A DNA stretch of 64,000 bases from Sphingomonas sp. R647 (lineage in GTDB: Bacteria; Pseudomonadota; Alphaproteobacteria; Sphingomonadales; Sphingomonadaceae), in contig NZ_JAIQXT010000004.1 of NCBI RefSeq assembly GCF_020177055.1, positions 124,001 through 188,000 of the forward strand, in the 5' to 3' direction. The translations under genes and the position numbers were made by a program. Positions 18,702 to 26,849 of the stretch are shown here, one piece after another. How positions within the stretch are numbered: position 1 is the stretch's first letter; every line of letters starts with the position of its first letter. Below the pieces are notes generated by a model that worked only from the letters and a program-made list of their open reading frames with translations, made no database searches and had not been told where the DNA came from.

Positions 18702-19592
18702 TTGAAGCTACGCCTGTTCAGCCTGATCGCGGCGGCCCTGATGCTCGGTGCTGCCGCCTCTCCCGGAAAGCCGGTGCGCGATGGCCAGCGCATCGAATGG
18801 ACGATGGGTGAGGGTCGCAAGGTCTATCGCCTGGGCGACCTCACCGCAGTGTTCGACCGCGTCCAGTGCGCGCCGCTGGGCGAGGAGTGCGAAGACGGCG
18901 ATGTCGACCCGGTGCTGACGATCACCCGCGCCGACGGATCAAGCGTCAAGCTCGACGGGTCGCCGATGCAGAATATCCTGATGCTCGGTCGCCTCAGCAA
19001 GGATGGACCGGTCGTCGCCTTCTTCCAGGACTATACCGGGGGGATGCACTGCTGCCAGCGGATGCGTGTCGTCACCCCGGCGGGCGATGCACTCAAGGTT
19101 GCCGAGTTGGGCGGCTATGACGGCGCCGAGATCGGCTGGCCACGCGACGTGGACGGTGACGGGATTCGCGATTTCGTGGTGAGCGATGATCGCTTTCTCT
19201 ACGCCTTTGAGAGCTATGCCGCGAGCGTCGCGCCGCCCAAGGTACTGAACGTCGTCGACGGCACCGTCCGCGATGTGTCAGCAAACCCCGGCTACGCGAA
19301 AATCTTCGAAAAGGCCGCCGCAAGCGCGCGCAAGGCGTGCATCGGGGAGGAGTATCCCAACGGTTCCTGCGCCGCCTGGGCCGCCGCCGCCGCACGGCTC
19401 GGCACGCTCGACGCGGTCTGGCCGGTGATCCTTGTCGAATATCGCAAGGACCCTGCCGCCTGGCCTGACCGCTGCAAGGTCGATCGCAGCGAGGACGGCA
19501 TCTGCCCCGAGGGCCAGTTGATCGAATATCCCGATTATCCCGCCGGACTGCGCGCATTCCTTGTGGAGACTGGCTATATCCCCGCCGCATGA
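18702..19592 (+). CDS. Secreted hypothetical protein with an Asp-rich repeat-like motif (TTG start)
   Basis: I start this 296-residue protein at TTG 18702 because GGAGG (18689-18693) lies eight bases upstream. That start also gives a clean signal peptide (KLRLFSLIAAALMLGAAA). The mature protein has paired cysteines (CAPLGEEC, MHCCQRM) and DVDGDGIRDFVVSDD near residue 165, which resembles an FG-GAP-like calcium loop. I recognise no enzyme family. It is probably periplasmic. Its stop overlaps recQ by 4 bases, so the genes are coupled. Confidence 0.8.
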   Translation: MKLRLFSLIAAALMLGAAASPGKPVRDGQRIEWTMGEGRKVYRLGDLTAVFDRVQCAPLGEECEDGDVDPVLTITRADGSSVKLDGSPMQNILMLGRLSKDGPVVAFFQDYTGGMHCCQRMRVVTPAGDALKVAELGGYDGAEIGWPRDVDGDGIRDFVVSDDRFLYAFESYAASVAPPKVLNVVDGTVRDVSANPGYAKIFEKAAASARKACIGEEYPNGSCAAWAAAAARLGTLDAVWPVILVEYRKDPAAWPDRCKVDRSEDGICPEGQLIEYPDYPAGLRAFLVETGYIPAA

Positions 19593-21358
19593 GTGACCCG
19601 CGCGACGTTTTACACACGACCTTCGGCTTTCCAGACTTTCGCGGCGTCCAGCGCCAGGTGGTCGACCGCGTGCTCGCGGGACAGCGCACGCTTGCGGTGA
19701 TGCCGACCGGTGCGGGCAAGTCGCTGACCTATCAGCTGCCCGCGACAATGATGGACGGCACCTGCGTCGTGATCTCGCCGCTGATCGCGCTGATGCATGA
19801 CCAGCTGCGCGCCGCCGAGGCGGTGGGCATCCGCGCGGCGACGCTGACCAGCGTTGACGAGAACCGCGCCGAAACGATCGAGCGCTTCCGCAACGGCGAT
19901 CTCGACCTGCTCTATGTCGCGCCCGAGCGCGCGTCGAACGGCAGCTTCCGCGATCTGCTGCGCTCCGCCCCGCTCGCTCTGTTCGCGATCGACGAAGCGC
20001 ATTGCGTCAGCGAATGGGGCCACGATTTCCGTCCCGATTACCGCCTGCTGCGCCCGCTGATGGACGCGTTTCCGGACGTCCCCCGGCTCGCGCTGACTGC
20101 GACCGCAGACGAACATACGCGCGCGGACATCCTCAACCAGCTCGGCATCGCCGAGGACGGGCTGATCGTCGCCGGGTTCGACCGGCCCAATATCCGTTAC
20201 CAGATCGCCCCGCGCGACAATGTGCCGCGCCAGGTCGCCGACTTCATCGCCGCTCAGTCCGGCCCCGGCATCGTCTATGCCCAGACGCGCAAGGCGGTGG
20301 AGCAGCTGGCGGAAAAGCTCGCCGCGACCGGACGCCCGACCCTGCCCTATCACGCCGGGCTCGACCCCGCGGTGCGCCGCCGCAACCAGGCCGCGTTCGT
20401 GTCGAGCGAGGACATGGTGATCGTCGCCACGGTCGCGTTCGGCATGGGGATCGACAAGCCCGATGTCCGCTTCGTCGTCCATGCCGGCCTGCCCAAGTCG
20501 ATCGAGGCCTATTATCAGGAAACCGGGCGCGCTGGCCGCGACGGCGACCCCGCGCTTGCCCAGTTGTATTGGGGTGCCGATGATTTCGCCCGCGCGCGCC
20601 AGCGCATGGCCGAGGTCGAGCCCGAGCGGCAGCCGGGCGAGCGCGCGCGGCTCAACGCATTGGGCGCGCTGGTCGAGACCGCCGGATGCCGTCGCGCGAT
20701 CCTGCTGCGCCATTTCGGCGAGGAACCGCCCGCGACCTGCGGCAATTGCGACAATTGCCTTGAGGCGCCCAAGGCGATCGACGCCAGCGTGACCGCCCAG
20801 AAATACCTCTCCGCCGTGTTCCGCACCGGCCAAAGCTTCGGCGCGACCTATATCGAGCAGGTGCTGACCGGCCAATCGAGCGAACGCAGCCTGATGAACG
20901 GGCATGAGGCGCTGTCGGTCTGGGGGATCATCGAGGGGGATGAGGCGGCGCTGATCAAGCCGGTCGGCCGCGCGCTGCAGCTGCGCGACGCGCTGCGCAC
21001 CAATCCGCATGGCGGGCTGGAATTCGGTCCCGGCGCACGCCCGATCCTGAAGGGTGAGGCCACGCTCGACCTTGTCCTTCAGCCCAAGCGCGAACGGCGG
21101 CGCAAGGGCGCAAGCAGCGGCGGCGTGCCCAATCCGGTCGGCGATCCGCTGTTCGAAGCGCTGCGCGACAAGCGCCGCACGCTGGCGCAGGCTGGCGCGG
21201 TGCCGCCCTATGTCATCTTCCACGATTCGGTGCTGCGCGAGATGGCGGCGACGCGTCCCGCCACCCTCGCCGATCTGTCGCGCATTCCGGGCATTGGCGC
21301 GCGCAAGCTGGCGGATTATGGCGATGCCTTCCTGAACGTGATCCGCGAGGCCGACTGA
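19589..21358 (+). CDS. recQ: ATP-dependent DNA helicase RecQ
   Basis: This 589-residue 3'-5' helicase acts in recombination and fork repair. Walker A PTGAGKS is at about 39-45, and DEAH at 135-138 is followed by the aromatic-rich loop region (CVSEWGHDFRPDY). Helicase C has GFDRPNIRY and QETGRAGRDGDPA. A four-cysteine zinc site (C16 spacing then CGNCDNC) and an RQC region follow. A C-terminal HRDC domain ends RIPGIGARKLADYG. It overlaps the upstream gene by ATGA. Confidence 0.97.
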   Translation: MSDPRDVLHTTFGFPDFRGVQRQVVDRVLAGQRTLAVMPTGAGKSLTYQLPATMMDGTCVVISPLIALMHDQLRAAEAVGIRAATLTSVDENRAETIERFRNGDLDLLYVAPERASNGSFRDLLRSAPLALFAIDEAHCVSEWGHDFRPDYRLLRPLMDAFPDVPRLALTATADEHTRADILNQLGIAEDGLIVAGFDRPNIRYQIAPRDNVPRQVADFIAAQSGPGIVYAQTRKAVEQLAEKLAATGRPTLPYHAGLDPAVRRRNQAAFVSSEDMVIVATVAFGMGIDKPDVRFVVHAGLPKSIEAYYQETGRAGRDGDPALAQLYWGADDFARARQRMAEVEPERQPGERARLNALGALVETAGCRRAILLRHFGEEPPATCGNCDNCLEAPKAIDASVTAQKYLSAVFRTGQSFGATYIEQVLTGQSSERSLMNGHEALSVWGIIEGDEAALIKPVGRALQLRDALRTNPHGGLEFGPGARPILKGEATLDLVLQPKRERRRKGASSGGVPNPVGDPLFEALRDKRRTLAQAGAVPPYVIFHDSVLREMAATRPATLADLSRIPGIGARKLADYGDAFLNVIREAD

Positions 21359-21784
21359 ATGCGCACGATCGACGAGACTATCTCCGTCTCCGCCCAGATT
21401 ACGCCGGCCGACGTGACCGAACTGGCGCGCGCGGGCTTCAAGGCAATCGTCAACAACCGCCCGGACGAGGAAGAGCCCGGCCAGCCCGAGGGCGATGCGA
21501 TCCGCGCGGTCGCGCAGACGCTGGGCCTGTCCTATCACGCTATCCCCGTCACCCATGCCGGCTTCTCGATGCCGCAGGTTGAGGCGATGCGCGCCGCGAT
21601 CGAGGGGGCTGGCGGCCCGGTCTTCGCCTATTGCCGGTCGGGCACGCGCTCGACCAATTTGTGGGCACTGGCCGAGGCAAGCCGGGGCGGCGATCCCGAA
21701 ACGCTGATCGGCAAGGCGGCACAGGCGGGGTACGATATCAGCGGCCTGCGCCCGATGCTCGACGCCTTATCGGGCAAGGCGTGA
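21359..21784 (+). CDS. TIGR01244 family phosphatase/sulfurtransferase-like protein
   Basis: This 141-residue protein has the DUF442/TIGR01244 pattern: SAQITPADVTELARAGFKAI, then INNRPD-like VNNRPDEEEPGQP, then a protein-tyrosine-phosphatase-like P-loop CRSGTRS with Cys92 and Arg97. Some relatives are fused to a metallo-beta-lactamase domain and linked to sulfide handling; this one is stand-alone. It begins at the base after the recQ stop, so it is cotranscribed with recQ. The actual substrate is unknown. Confidence 0.88.
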   Translation: MRTIDETISVSAQITPADVTELARAGFKAIVNNRPDEEEPGQPEGDAIRAVAQTLGLSYHAIPVTHAGFSMPQVEAMRAAIEGAGGPVFAYCRSGTRSTNLWALAEASRGGDPETLIGKAAQAGYDISGLRPMLDALSGKA

Positions 21785-21788
21785 CGAC

Positions 21789-22184
21789 ATGAACTGGTGG
21801 CTCGCCGCCGGGTCGCTCGCCGCAGTGCTGGCGCTGGGCGGTATCGCGCGGCTGCTCGGCCTGGGTGGCGCACAGCGACTTGAGACCGGCGACGACGCGA
21901 TCAAGCTCGCCGAAGCGCTGGTGTCCGGGTTCGAGGGCAAGGTCGGCATCGTCGCCACCGATGGCCAACGCGCCGCGGTTGTGGGTGGGCCAAGCGATCT
22001 GGTGGTGATCGAACCGCTCGGCGCGCGTCACCGGGCGACCCGGTACAAGCACGCGCGCGTCGTCATGGCGCACCCCGCAGCAGACGGCACCAAAATCACG
22101 CTGGAGCTTCAGCCCGCGATGATGTTCCGCATTACCGTTGCCGATGCTGACGCCGCGCGGGCCTTTACCGAAACGCTAGGCTGA
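21789..22184 (+). CDS. Membrane-anchored hypothetical protein
   Basis: This 131-residue protein has one N-terminal hydrophobic segment (about 3-25, NWWLAAGSLAAVLALGGIAR) and a soluble domain with predicted alternating strands. I recognise no family. It starts 4 bases after the TIGR01244 gene and so belongs to the recQ-side transcript. Base composition is like its neighbours. Confidence 0.75.
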   Translation: MNWWLAAGSLAAVLALGGIARLLGLGGAQRLETGDDAIKLAEALVSGFEGKVGIVATDGQRAAVVGGPSDLVVIEPLGARHRATRYKHARVVMAHPAADGTKITLELQPAMMFRITVADADAARAFTETLG

Positions 22185-22214
22185 CCATTGCCAAGGGCTC
22201 TTCGACGCGCTTAT

Positions 22215-22228
22215 TTACACGCGTGTAA
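22215..22228. promoter_or_regulatory. Perfect palindromic operator ahead of the desaturase/GMC unit
   Basis: TTACACGCGTGTAA is a perfect 14-bp palindrome ending 9 bases before the ATG of the sterol-desaturase-like gene. It directly abuts the ribosome-binding site AAGGAGAG. Its shape resembles operators of TetR-family repressors. No regulator gene is adjacent, so the cognate protein is unknown. Confidence 0.7.
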
Positions 22229-22237
22229 GGAGAGTAG

Positions 22238-23200
22238 ATGCCCAACCTGCCGGACCCGGTCGATCTCGCCGTCCCGGCCTTCGTCGTGCTGGTGCTGGCG
22301 GAGATGGTCGCCGCGCGGCTCAAGGACCGCAGCCGTTATTGCCCGCGCGACACGCTGACCTCGCTGATGCTCGGCTTTGGCAGCACGATTGCGGGCGTGC
22401 TGGCGGCAGGCTTCGTGTTCGGCATGGCGGTGTGGGTGCACCAGTTCCGCCTCTTCGACATTTCCTATGCCTGGTATTGGTTCGTCCTCGCCTTCGTGCT
22501 GGACGATCTGGCCTATTATGTCTTCCACCGCTCGGCGCACCGCGTCCGCTGGTTCTGGGCGAGCCACGTCATCCACCACAGCAGCCAGCATTATAACCTG
22601 TCGACCGCGCTGCGGCAGACCTGGACCGGGTTCTTCAGCCTGGGCTTCCTGTTCCGCCTGCCGCTGTTCCTGATCGGCTTTCCGCCGGCGATGATCTTCT
22701 TCGTCGCGGGGCTGAACCTCGTCTACCAATTCTGGATCCATACCGAAGTGATCGGGCGGATGCCGCGCTGGTTCGAGGCGGTGATGAACACGCCGTCGCA
22801 TCACCGCGTCCACCACGCGACCAACCCGCGTTATCTTGATACGAACTATGCCGGGGTGTTCATCATCTGGGACCGCATGTTCGGCACGTTCGAGGCGGAG
22901 CGCGATGACGATCGCCCGCGCTATGGCATCGTCAAGAACCTGCCCGACTATAATCTGGTCCGCGCCGCCTTCCACGAATGGTGGGGGATCGCGCAGGACG
23001 TGTGGACTGCCCCGAACTGGCACGCGCGCCTCATGTACATGATCGCGCCGCCCGGCTGGAGCCATGACGGCAGTCGCGATACATCCGAGACGATCAAGGC
23101 GCGCTGGGAGGCGCGGGAAAAGGCGGGGAAAGCGTGGACGAAGCAGATATCGTCGTCATCGGAGCCGGATCCGGGGGAAGCGCCGCAGCAGGTCGGCTGA
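22238..23200 (+). CDS. Sterol desaturase / fatty-acid hydroxylase family protein
   Basis: This 320-residue integral membrane di-iron enzyme has about four hydrophobic segments and the full histidine set: HRSAH near 97, HHSSQHYN near 114 and HHRVHH near 190. Family members hydroxylate or desaturate lipid chains or sterols; the substrate is unknown here. AAGGAGAG precedes the ATG. The downstream GMC oxidoreductase starts 67 bases inside this gene, so the two are translated from one message. A palindromic operator lies at its start, suggesting inducible expression. Confidence 0.92.
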   Translation: MPNLPDPVDLAVPAFVVLVLAEMVAARLKDRSRYCPRDTLTSLMLGFGSTIAGVLAAGFVFGMAVWVHQFRLFDISYAWYWFVLAFVLDDLAYYVFHRSAHRVRWFWASHVIHHSSQHYNLSTALRQTWTGFFSLGFLFRLPLFLIGFPPAMIFFVAGLNLVYQFWIHTEVIGRMPRWFEAVMNTPSHHRVHHATNPRYLDTNYAGVFIIWDRMFGTFEAERDDDRPRYGIVKNLPDYNLVRAAFHEWWGIAQDVWTAPNWHARLMYMIAPPGWSHDGSRDTSETIKARWEAREKAGKAWTKQISSSSEPDPGEAPQQVG

Positions 23201-24705
23201 GCGAGGACGGCAAGTACAGCGTCGCCGTGCTCGAGGCGGGCGGGCGTAACACCAGCTTCCGCACATTGATGCCCGGCGGCATCGCGATGCAGACGCCCGC
23301 GACCAACTATGCCTATGAAACGGTGCCGCAGCCGGGTCTTGACGGCCGCCGCGGATACCAGCCGCGCGGGCGCGGCCTCGGCGGATCGAGCGCGATCAAC
23401 GCGATGCTCTACATTCGCGGGGTGCCGTGGGACTATGACAATTGGGCGCGGCTCGGCTGTCCCGGTTGGGGCTGGGACGATGTCCTGCCCGTGTTCAAGC
23501 GCAGCGAGACCAACGAACACGGCGCAGACGATTTCCGCGGCGGCGAAGGGCCGCTGCATGTCAGCGACCAGAGCTTCGTCCACCCCGGCACCCGCGCCTT
23601 CGTCGAGGCGGGGGCAGCGCTGCAGATCCCGCGCAACGCCGATTTCAACGGCGCGCGGCAGGAGGGTATCGGCGTCTATCAGGTGACGCAGAAGGATGGC
23701 GAGCGCTGGACCGCCGCGCGCGGCTATCTGAAGGAACGCGCCAACCTCAACATCATCTGCGACGCGACGGTCGAACGCGTGCTGTTCGAGGATGGCCGCG
23801 TCTGGGGCGTCGCCTATTCGCGTGGCGGCCAGACCAAAATGATCCGCGCACGTCGCGCCGTCGTGATGGCGGGCGGCGTATTCGGCACGCCACAGACGCT
23901 GATGCTGTCGGGCATCGGCCCGGCGGCGCACCTTAAGGAAATGGGGCTTCAAGTCCGCATCGACCGACCGGAAGTGGGCGGCAATCTTCAGGACCATCTC
24001 GATTATGTCGCGGCATTCGAGGCGCCGGGGACGCAGTTCCTTGGCCGCTCGCTGCGCGGGTCGCTGGCCGGGCTTGGTGGCATGTGGCGCTGGTTCCGCA
24101 GCCGGACGGGCATGATGACCTCTCCCTATGCGGAAGGGGGTGCGTTCCTGAAGAGCGATCCCGCGCTGGAGGTGCCTGACATTCAGCTCCATTTCCTGAT
24201 CGCGATCGTCGAGGATCATGGCAGGGCGAAGGTGAAGGCGCATGGCTTTAGCTGCCATGCCTGCGTCCTGCGTCCCGAAAGCCGGGGGACGGTGCGGCTG
24301 AAGTCCGTCGATCCGCGCGCGGCGCCGCTGATCGATCCGCAATTCCTGTCCGACCCGCGCGACCTGGCCGGGCTGATGAAGGGGACGCGGATGATGTACC
24401 GGATCCTTGAGCAAGAGCCGCTCGCCGCGTTCGGCGGCAAGGACCGCTACCCGTTCGACGACGATGCGACGCTGGAGCGGCTGATCCGCGCGCGGGCCGA
24501 CACGATCTACCACCCGGTCGGCACCGCACGGATGGGATCGGACGCGGACGCGGTGTGCGACCCGCAGTTGCGCGTGCGTGGGGTGGATGGGCTGTACATC
24601 GCCGATGCCTCGATCATGCCGCGCCTGATCGGGGGTAACACCAATGCGCCGAGCATCATGATCGGCGAACGCTGCGCCGACTTCGTAAAGGCGGACCTCG
24701 CATAA
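23134..24705 (+). CDS. GMC-family FAD-dependent oxidoreductase (GTG start)
   Basis: This 523-residue flavoprotein has the FAD dinucleotide motif VVIGAGSGGSAAAGRL at about 6-21, then GRGLGGSSAINAMLYIRG. The C-terminal catalytic patch is YHPVGTARMG near 465, followed by GGNTNAPSIMIGERCADF. It resembles alcohol/choline dehydrogenases and oxidases, so it could oxidise an alcohol made by the hydroxylase-like partner; that link is inferred. The GTG at 23134 lies within the upstream gene, giving a 67-bp overlap. Confidence 0.93.
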   Translation: MDEADIVVIGAGSGGSAAAGRLSEDGKYSVAVLEAGGRNTSFRTLMPGGIAMQTPATNYAYETVPQPGLDGRRGYQPRGRGLGGSSAINAMLYIRGVPWDYDNWARLGCPGWGWDDVLPVFKRSETNEHGADDFRGGEGPLHVSDQSFVHPGTRAFVEAGAALQIPRNADFNGARQEGIGVYQVTQKDGERWTAARGYLKERANLNIICDATVERVLFEDGRVWGVAYSRGGQTKMIRARRAVVMAGGVFGTPQTLMLSGIGPAAHLKEMGLQVRIDRPEVGGNLQDHLDYVAAFEAPGTQFLGRSLRGSLAGLGGMWRWFRSRTGMMTSPYAEGGAFLKSDPALEVPDIQLHFLIAIVEDHGRAKVKAHGFSCHACVLRPESRGTVRLKSVDPRAAPLIDPQFLSDPRDLAGLMKGTRMMYRILEQEPLAAFGGKDRYPFDDDATLERLIRARADTIYHPVGTARMGSDADAVCDPQLRVRGVDGLYIADASIMPRLIGGNTNAPSIMIGERCADFVKADLA

Positions 24706-24734
24706 AAAAAGGGCCGGTGCTTTCGCACCAGCCC
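24704..24734 (-). terminator. Rho-independent terminator of glnK-amtB
   Basis: GGGCCGGTGC (24711-24720) pairs with GCACCAGCCC (24725-24734) around TTTC, with one mismatch. The seven-A run at 24704-24710 reads as a T-tract on the minus strand. It lies 60 bases after the amtB stop and overlaps the end of the convergent GMC gene. Confidence 0.88.
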
Positions 24735-24794
24735 AGTCGTCCGCAGGAGGAACATCGTGAGGGGCCGCACCGCATGGGCGCGGCCCCAATTTCG

Positions 24795-26219
24795 TCAGTA
24801 GTTGTAGGCGCGCTCGCCATGCTCGTTGAGATCGAGACCCTCGACCTCGACTTCCGCCTTCGGGCGCAGGCCGATCGTGTACTTGAGCGCGAGGAACAGC
24901 ACCGCGCTGACCACGCCGCTCCATGCGATCGTCCAGCCAACTGCCTTGAGCTGCGTGATGACCTGGGCAACCATGTCATACGCACCTGCAGTGGCGACCG
25001 GAGCGCTATAGTCGATCCAGCCCTGACCACCGAGCGCCGGGTCGGCGACGATGCCGGTGCCGATCGCGCCGATGATGCCACCGACCGCGTGGATGCCGAA
25101 CACGTCGAGCGTGTCGTCATACTTCAGCGCATTCTTCACCGTGGTGACGAAGAAGAAGCAGACCAGCGAAGCAACCGCGCCAAGGATGATCGCGGTACCC
25201 GGGTGGGCAAAGCCCGCCGCCGGAGTGATCGCGACGAGACCCGCGACGACACCCGATGCGGCACCCAGCAGCGACGGCTTCTTGTGCACGATCTGCTCGA
25301 TCACTGCCCAGGCCACGCCTGCCGCCGCGGTGGCGACGAAGGTGTTGACGAAGGCAAGCGCACCGAACGCGTTGGCTTCGAGACCCGATCCGGCGTTGAA
25401 CCCGAACCAGCCGATCCACAGCAGCGACGCACCGATCATGGTCATCACCAGATTGTGCGGAGGCATCGGCTCGCTCTTGTAGCCGATACGCGGACCGATC
25501 ACGAGGCAGCCGACCAGGCCAGCGATACCCGCATTGATGTGAACCACGGTGCCGCCCGCGAAGTCGAGCGCGCCCCAGCTCCACAGCAGACCGGTGTCAT
25601 CCGGCGCAGCGTGCAGGAAGTCCGGGCCAGCCCAGTACCAGACCTGATGTGCGATCGGGAAATATGCGAGCGTCAGCCACGCGACCACGAAGAGGATCAG
25701 CGGGGTGAACTTCACGCGCTCCGCGAACGCACCGACGATCAGCGCCGGCGTGATGCATGCAAAGGTCATCTGGAACATGACGAACACGAGTTCGGGGAGG
25801 TAGACCCCGTTCGAGAAGGTCGCGGCGAACGTCGTCGGATCGACGCCCGCAAGGAACACCTTCGAGAAGCCGCCGACATATTTGTTGAGGTCGCCGCCGT
25901 TGGTGAAGGCCATCGAATAGCCCCAGGCGAACCAGACGAGCGCTGCGACGCAGACGATCGTCAGCACCTGCATCAGCACCGACAACATGTTCTTGGTGCG
26001 AACCAGACCGCCATAGAACAGTGCGAGTGCCGGGACGGACATCATCAGCACCAGTGCCGTCGCGACGATCATCCACGCGACGTCGCCCTTGTTGACCATC
26101 TCGGCCGTGGGCGTGAAGGGTGCGGCGGGCGCAGCGGCAGCCGCGTCCTGTGCCCAGGCGGGCAGAGCCGCGAACAGCGCGGCTCCCGCGCCTGCGGCCA
26201 GTTTGAGTGCAGTTTTCAT
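24795..26219 (-). CDS. amtB: Ammonium transporter
   Basis: This Amt/MEP/Rh channel has a signal-peptide-like N-terminus (KTALKLAAGAGAALFAALPA) and then about 11 transmembrane helices. Conserved patches include ALFYGGLVRTKN, WFGFNAGSGLEANAFGALA and AVGGIIGAIGTGI. The C-terminal tail ends LNEHGERAYNY, typical of AmtB partners of PII. It imports ammonium under nitrogen limitation. I take the ATG at 26219 because AAGGGGG lies upstream; an in-frame ATG at 26234 overlaps the glnK stop. It is cotranscribed with glnK from the sigma-54 promoter. Confidence 0.96.
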   Translation of the reverse strand: MKTALKLAAGAGAALFAALPAWAQDAAAAAPAAPFTPTAEMVNKGDVAWMIVATALVLMMSVPALALFYGGLVRTKNMLSVLMQVLTIVCVAALVWFAWGYSMAFTNGGDLNKYVGGFSKVFLAGVDPTTFAATFSNGVYLPELVFVMFQMTFACITPALIVGAFAERVKFTPLILFVVAWLTLAYFPIAHQVWYWAGPDFLHAAPDDTGLLWSWGALDFAGGTVVHINAGIAGLVGCLVIGPRIGYKSEPMPPHNLVMTMIGASLLWIGWFGFNAGSGLEANAFGALAFVNTFVATAAAGVAWAVIEQIVHKKPSLLGAASGVVAGLVAITPAAGFAHPGTAIILGAVASLVCFFFVTTVKNALKYDDTLDVFGIHAVGGIIGAIGTGIVADPALGGQGWIDYSAPVATAGAYDMVAQVITQLKAVGWTIAWSGVVSAVLFLALKYTIGLRPKAEVEVEGLDLNEHGERAYNY

Positions 26220-26233
26220 CGTAACCCCCTTCA

Positions 26234-26572
26234 TCAGAGCGCGGTCTGGTCGGTTTCGCCGGTGCGGATGCGCACGGCCTGACCGACGTCGAGCACGAAG
26301 ATCTTGCCATCACCGATCGCGCCGGTGTTCGCCGCGGCCTGAACCGCCTCGACCACCCGGCCCGCCAGATCGCTGGCACAGACCACTTCGATTTTGAGCT
26401 TGGGCACCATGTTGGTGCTGTATTCCGCGCCGCGGTAGATTTCGGTCTGGCCCTTTTGCCGCCCGAACCCCTTAACCTCGGTCACGGTCATCCCGGCAAC
26501 ACCCAACTCGGTGAGCGCCTCCCGGACGTCATCGAGCTTGAACGGCTTGATGATAGCGATGACGAGTTTCAT
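26234..26572 (-). CDS. glnK: Nitrogen regulatory protein PII (GlnK type)
   Basis: This 112-residue trimeric signal protein has the T-loop GAEYSTNMVPK with the uridylylation Tyr51, the family start MKLVIAIIKPFKLDDVREAL, and the C-terminal signature GDGKIFVLDVGQAVRIRTGE. Its product blocks the AmtB pore when nitrogen is sufficient. It lies directly upstream of amtB, where GlnK is expected, and has a consensus sigma-54 promoter 37 bases ahead of its start, consistent with NtrC control. Confidence 0.97.
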   Translation of the reverse strand: MKLVIAIIKPFKLDDVREALTELGVAGMTVTEVKGFGRQKGQTEIYRGAEYSTNMVPKLKIEVVCASDLAGRVVEAVQAAANTGAIGDGKIFVLDVGQAVRIRTGETDQTAL

Positions 26573-26608
26573 TCCGCCCCCTTTCGCGTTTGTCCCGGGG
26601 AGGCATTC

Positions 26609-26624
26609 AGCAAAGGGCGTGCCA
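26609..26624 (-). promoter_or_regulatory. Sigma-54 (RpoN) promoter of glnK-amtB
   Basis: On the minus strand the sequence reads TGGCAC-GCCCT-TTGCT, an exact match to the -24/-12 consensus TGGCAC-N5-TTGCW. The predicted transcription start is near 26598, giving a leader of about 26 nt before the glnK ATG at 26572. An upstream palindrome near 26737 could be the NtrC site. Confidence 0.92.
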
Positions 26625-26727
26625 GAGTCGGAAAAGGCAGGATTCCGGGGATTCCGCGCGATCGAAACGTTACCGAAAGGTAAAAAATTGTGCAGGCGCG
26701 AACAACTGCCTAATTTTTAGGCGGCAC

Positions 26728-26746
26728 ATTGCGCTGCTCGCACAAT
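26728..26746. promoter_or_regulatory. Candidate NtrC-type upstream activator site
   Basis: ATTGCGCTGCTCGCACAAT is a 19-bp near-palindrome (one mismatched pair) about 140 bases upstream of the predicted sigma-54 start. That distance suits an enhancer-binding protein, and the TTGCGC/GCACAA half-sites resemble NtrC sites. A second palindrome, GCCTAATTTTTAGGC, lies next to it at 26708-26722. The rest of 26573-26849 holds no gene that I can see. Confidence 0.5.
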
Positions 26747-26849
26747 AAGCAGATTGCCCAAAACGTCGTTTGACGGAGGCGCGATGACGGGCCTCCCGAC
26801 CATCGCGGGAACGGTGCTTCGACACGCTCATCATAGACGGCGGTCAGCG

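Noticed and set aside
19610..21556. A 648-codon open frame antisense to recQ
   Set aside because: Same reasoning: shadow of a high-G+C gene with full conserved motifs on the other strand.
22948..24924. A 658-codon open frame antisense to the GMC gene
   Set aside because: Shadow of the GMC oxidoreductase gene, whose motifs are intact.
26708..26722. GCCTAATTTTTAGGC palindrome upstream of glnK
   Set aside because: It could be an operator or a weak hairpin, but no second line of evidence supports either; kept only as a note in the NtrC entry.
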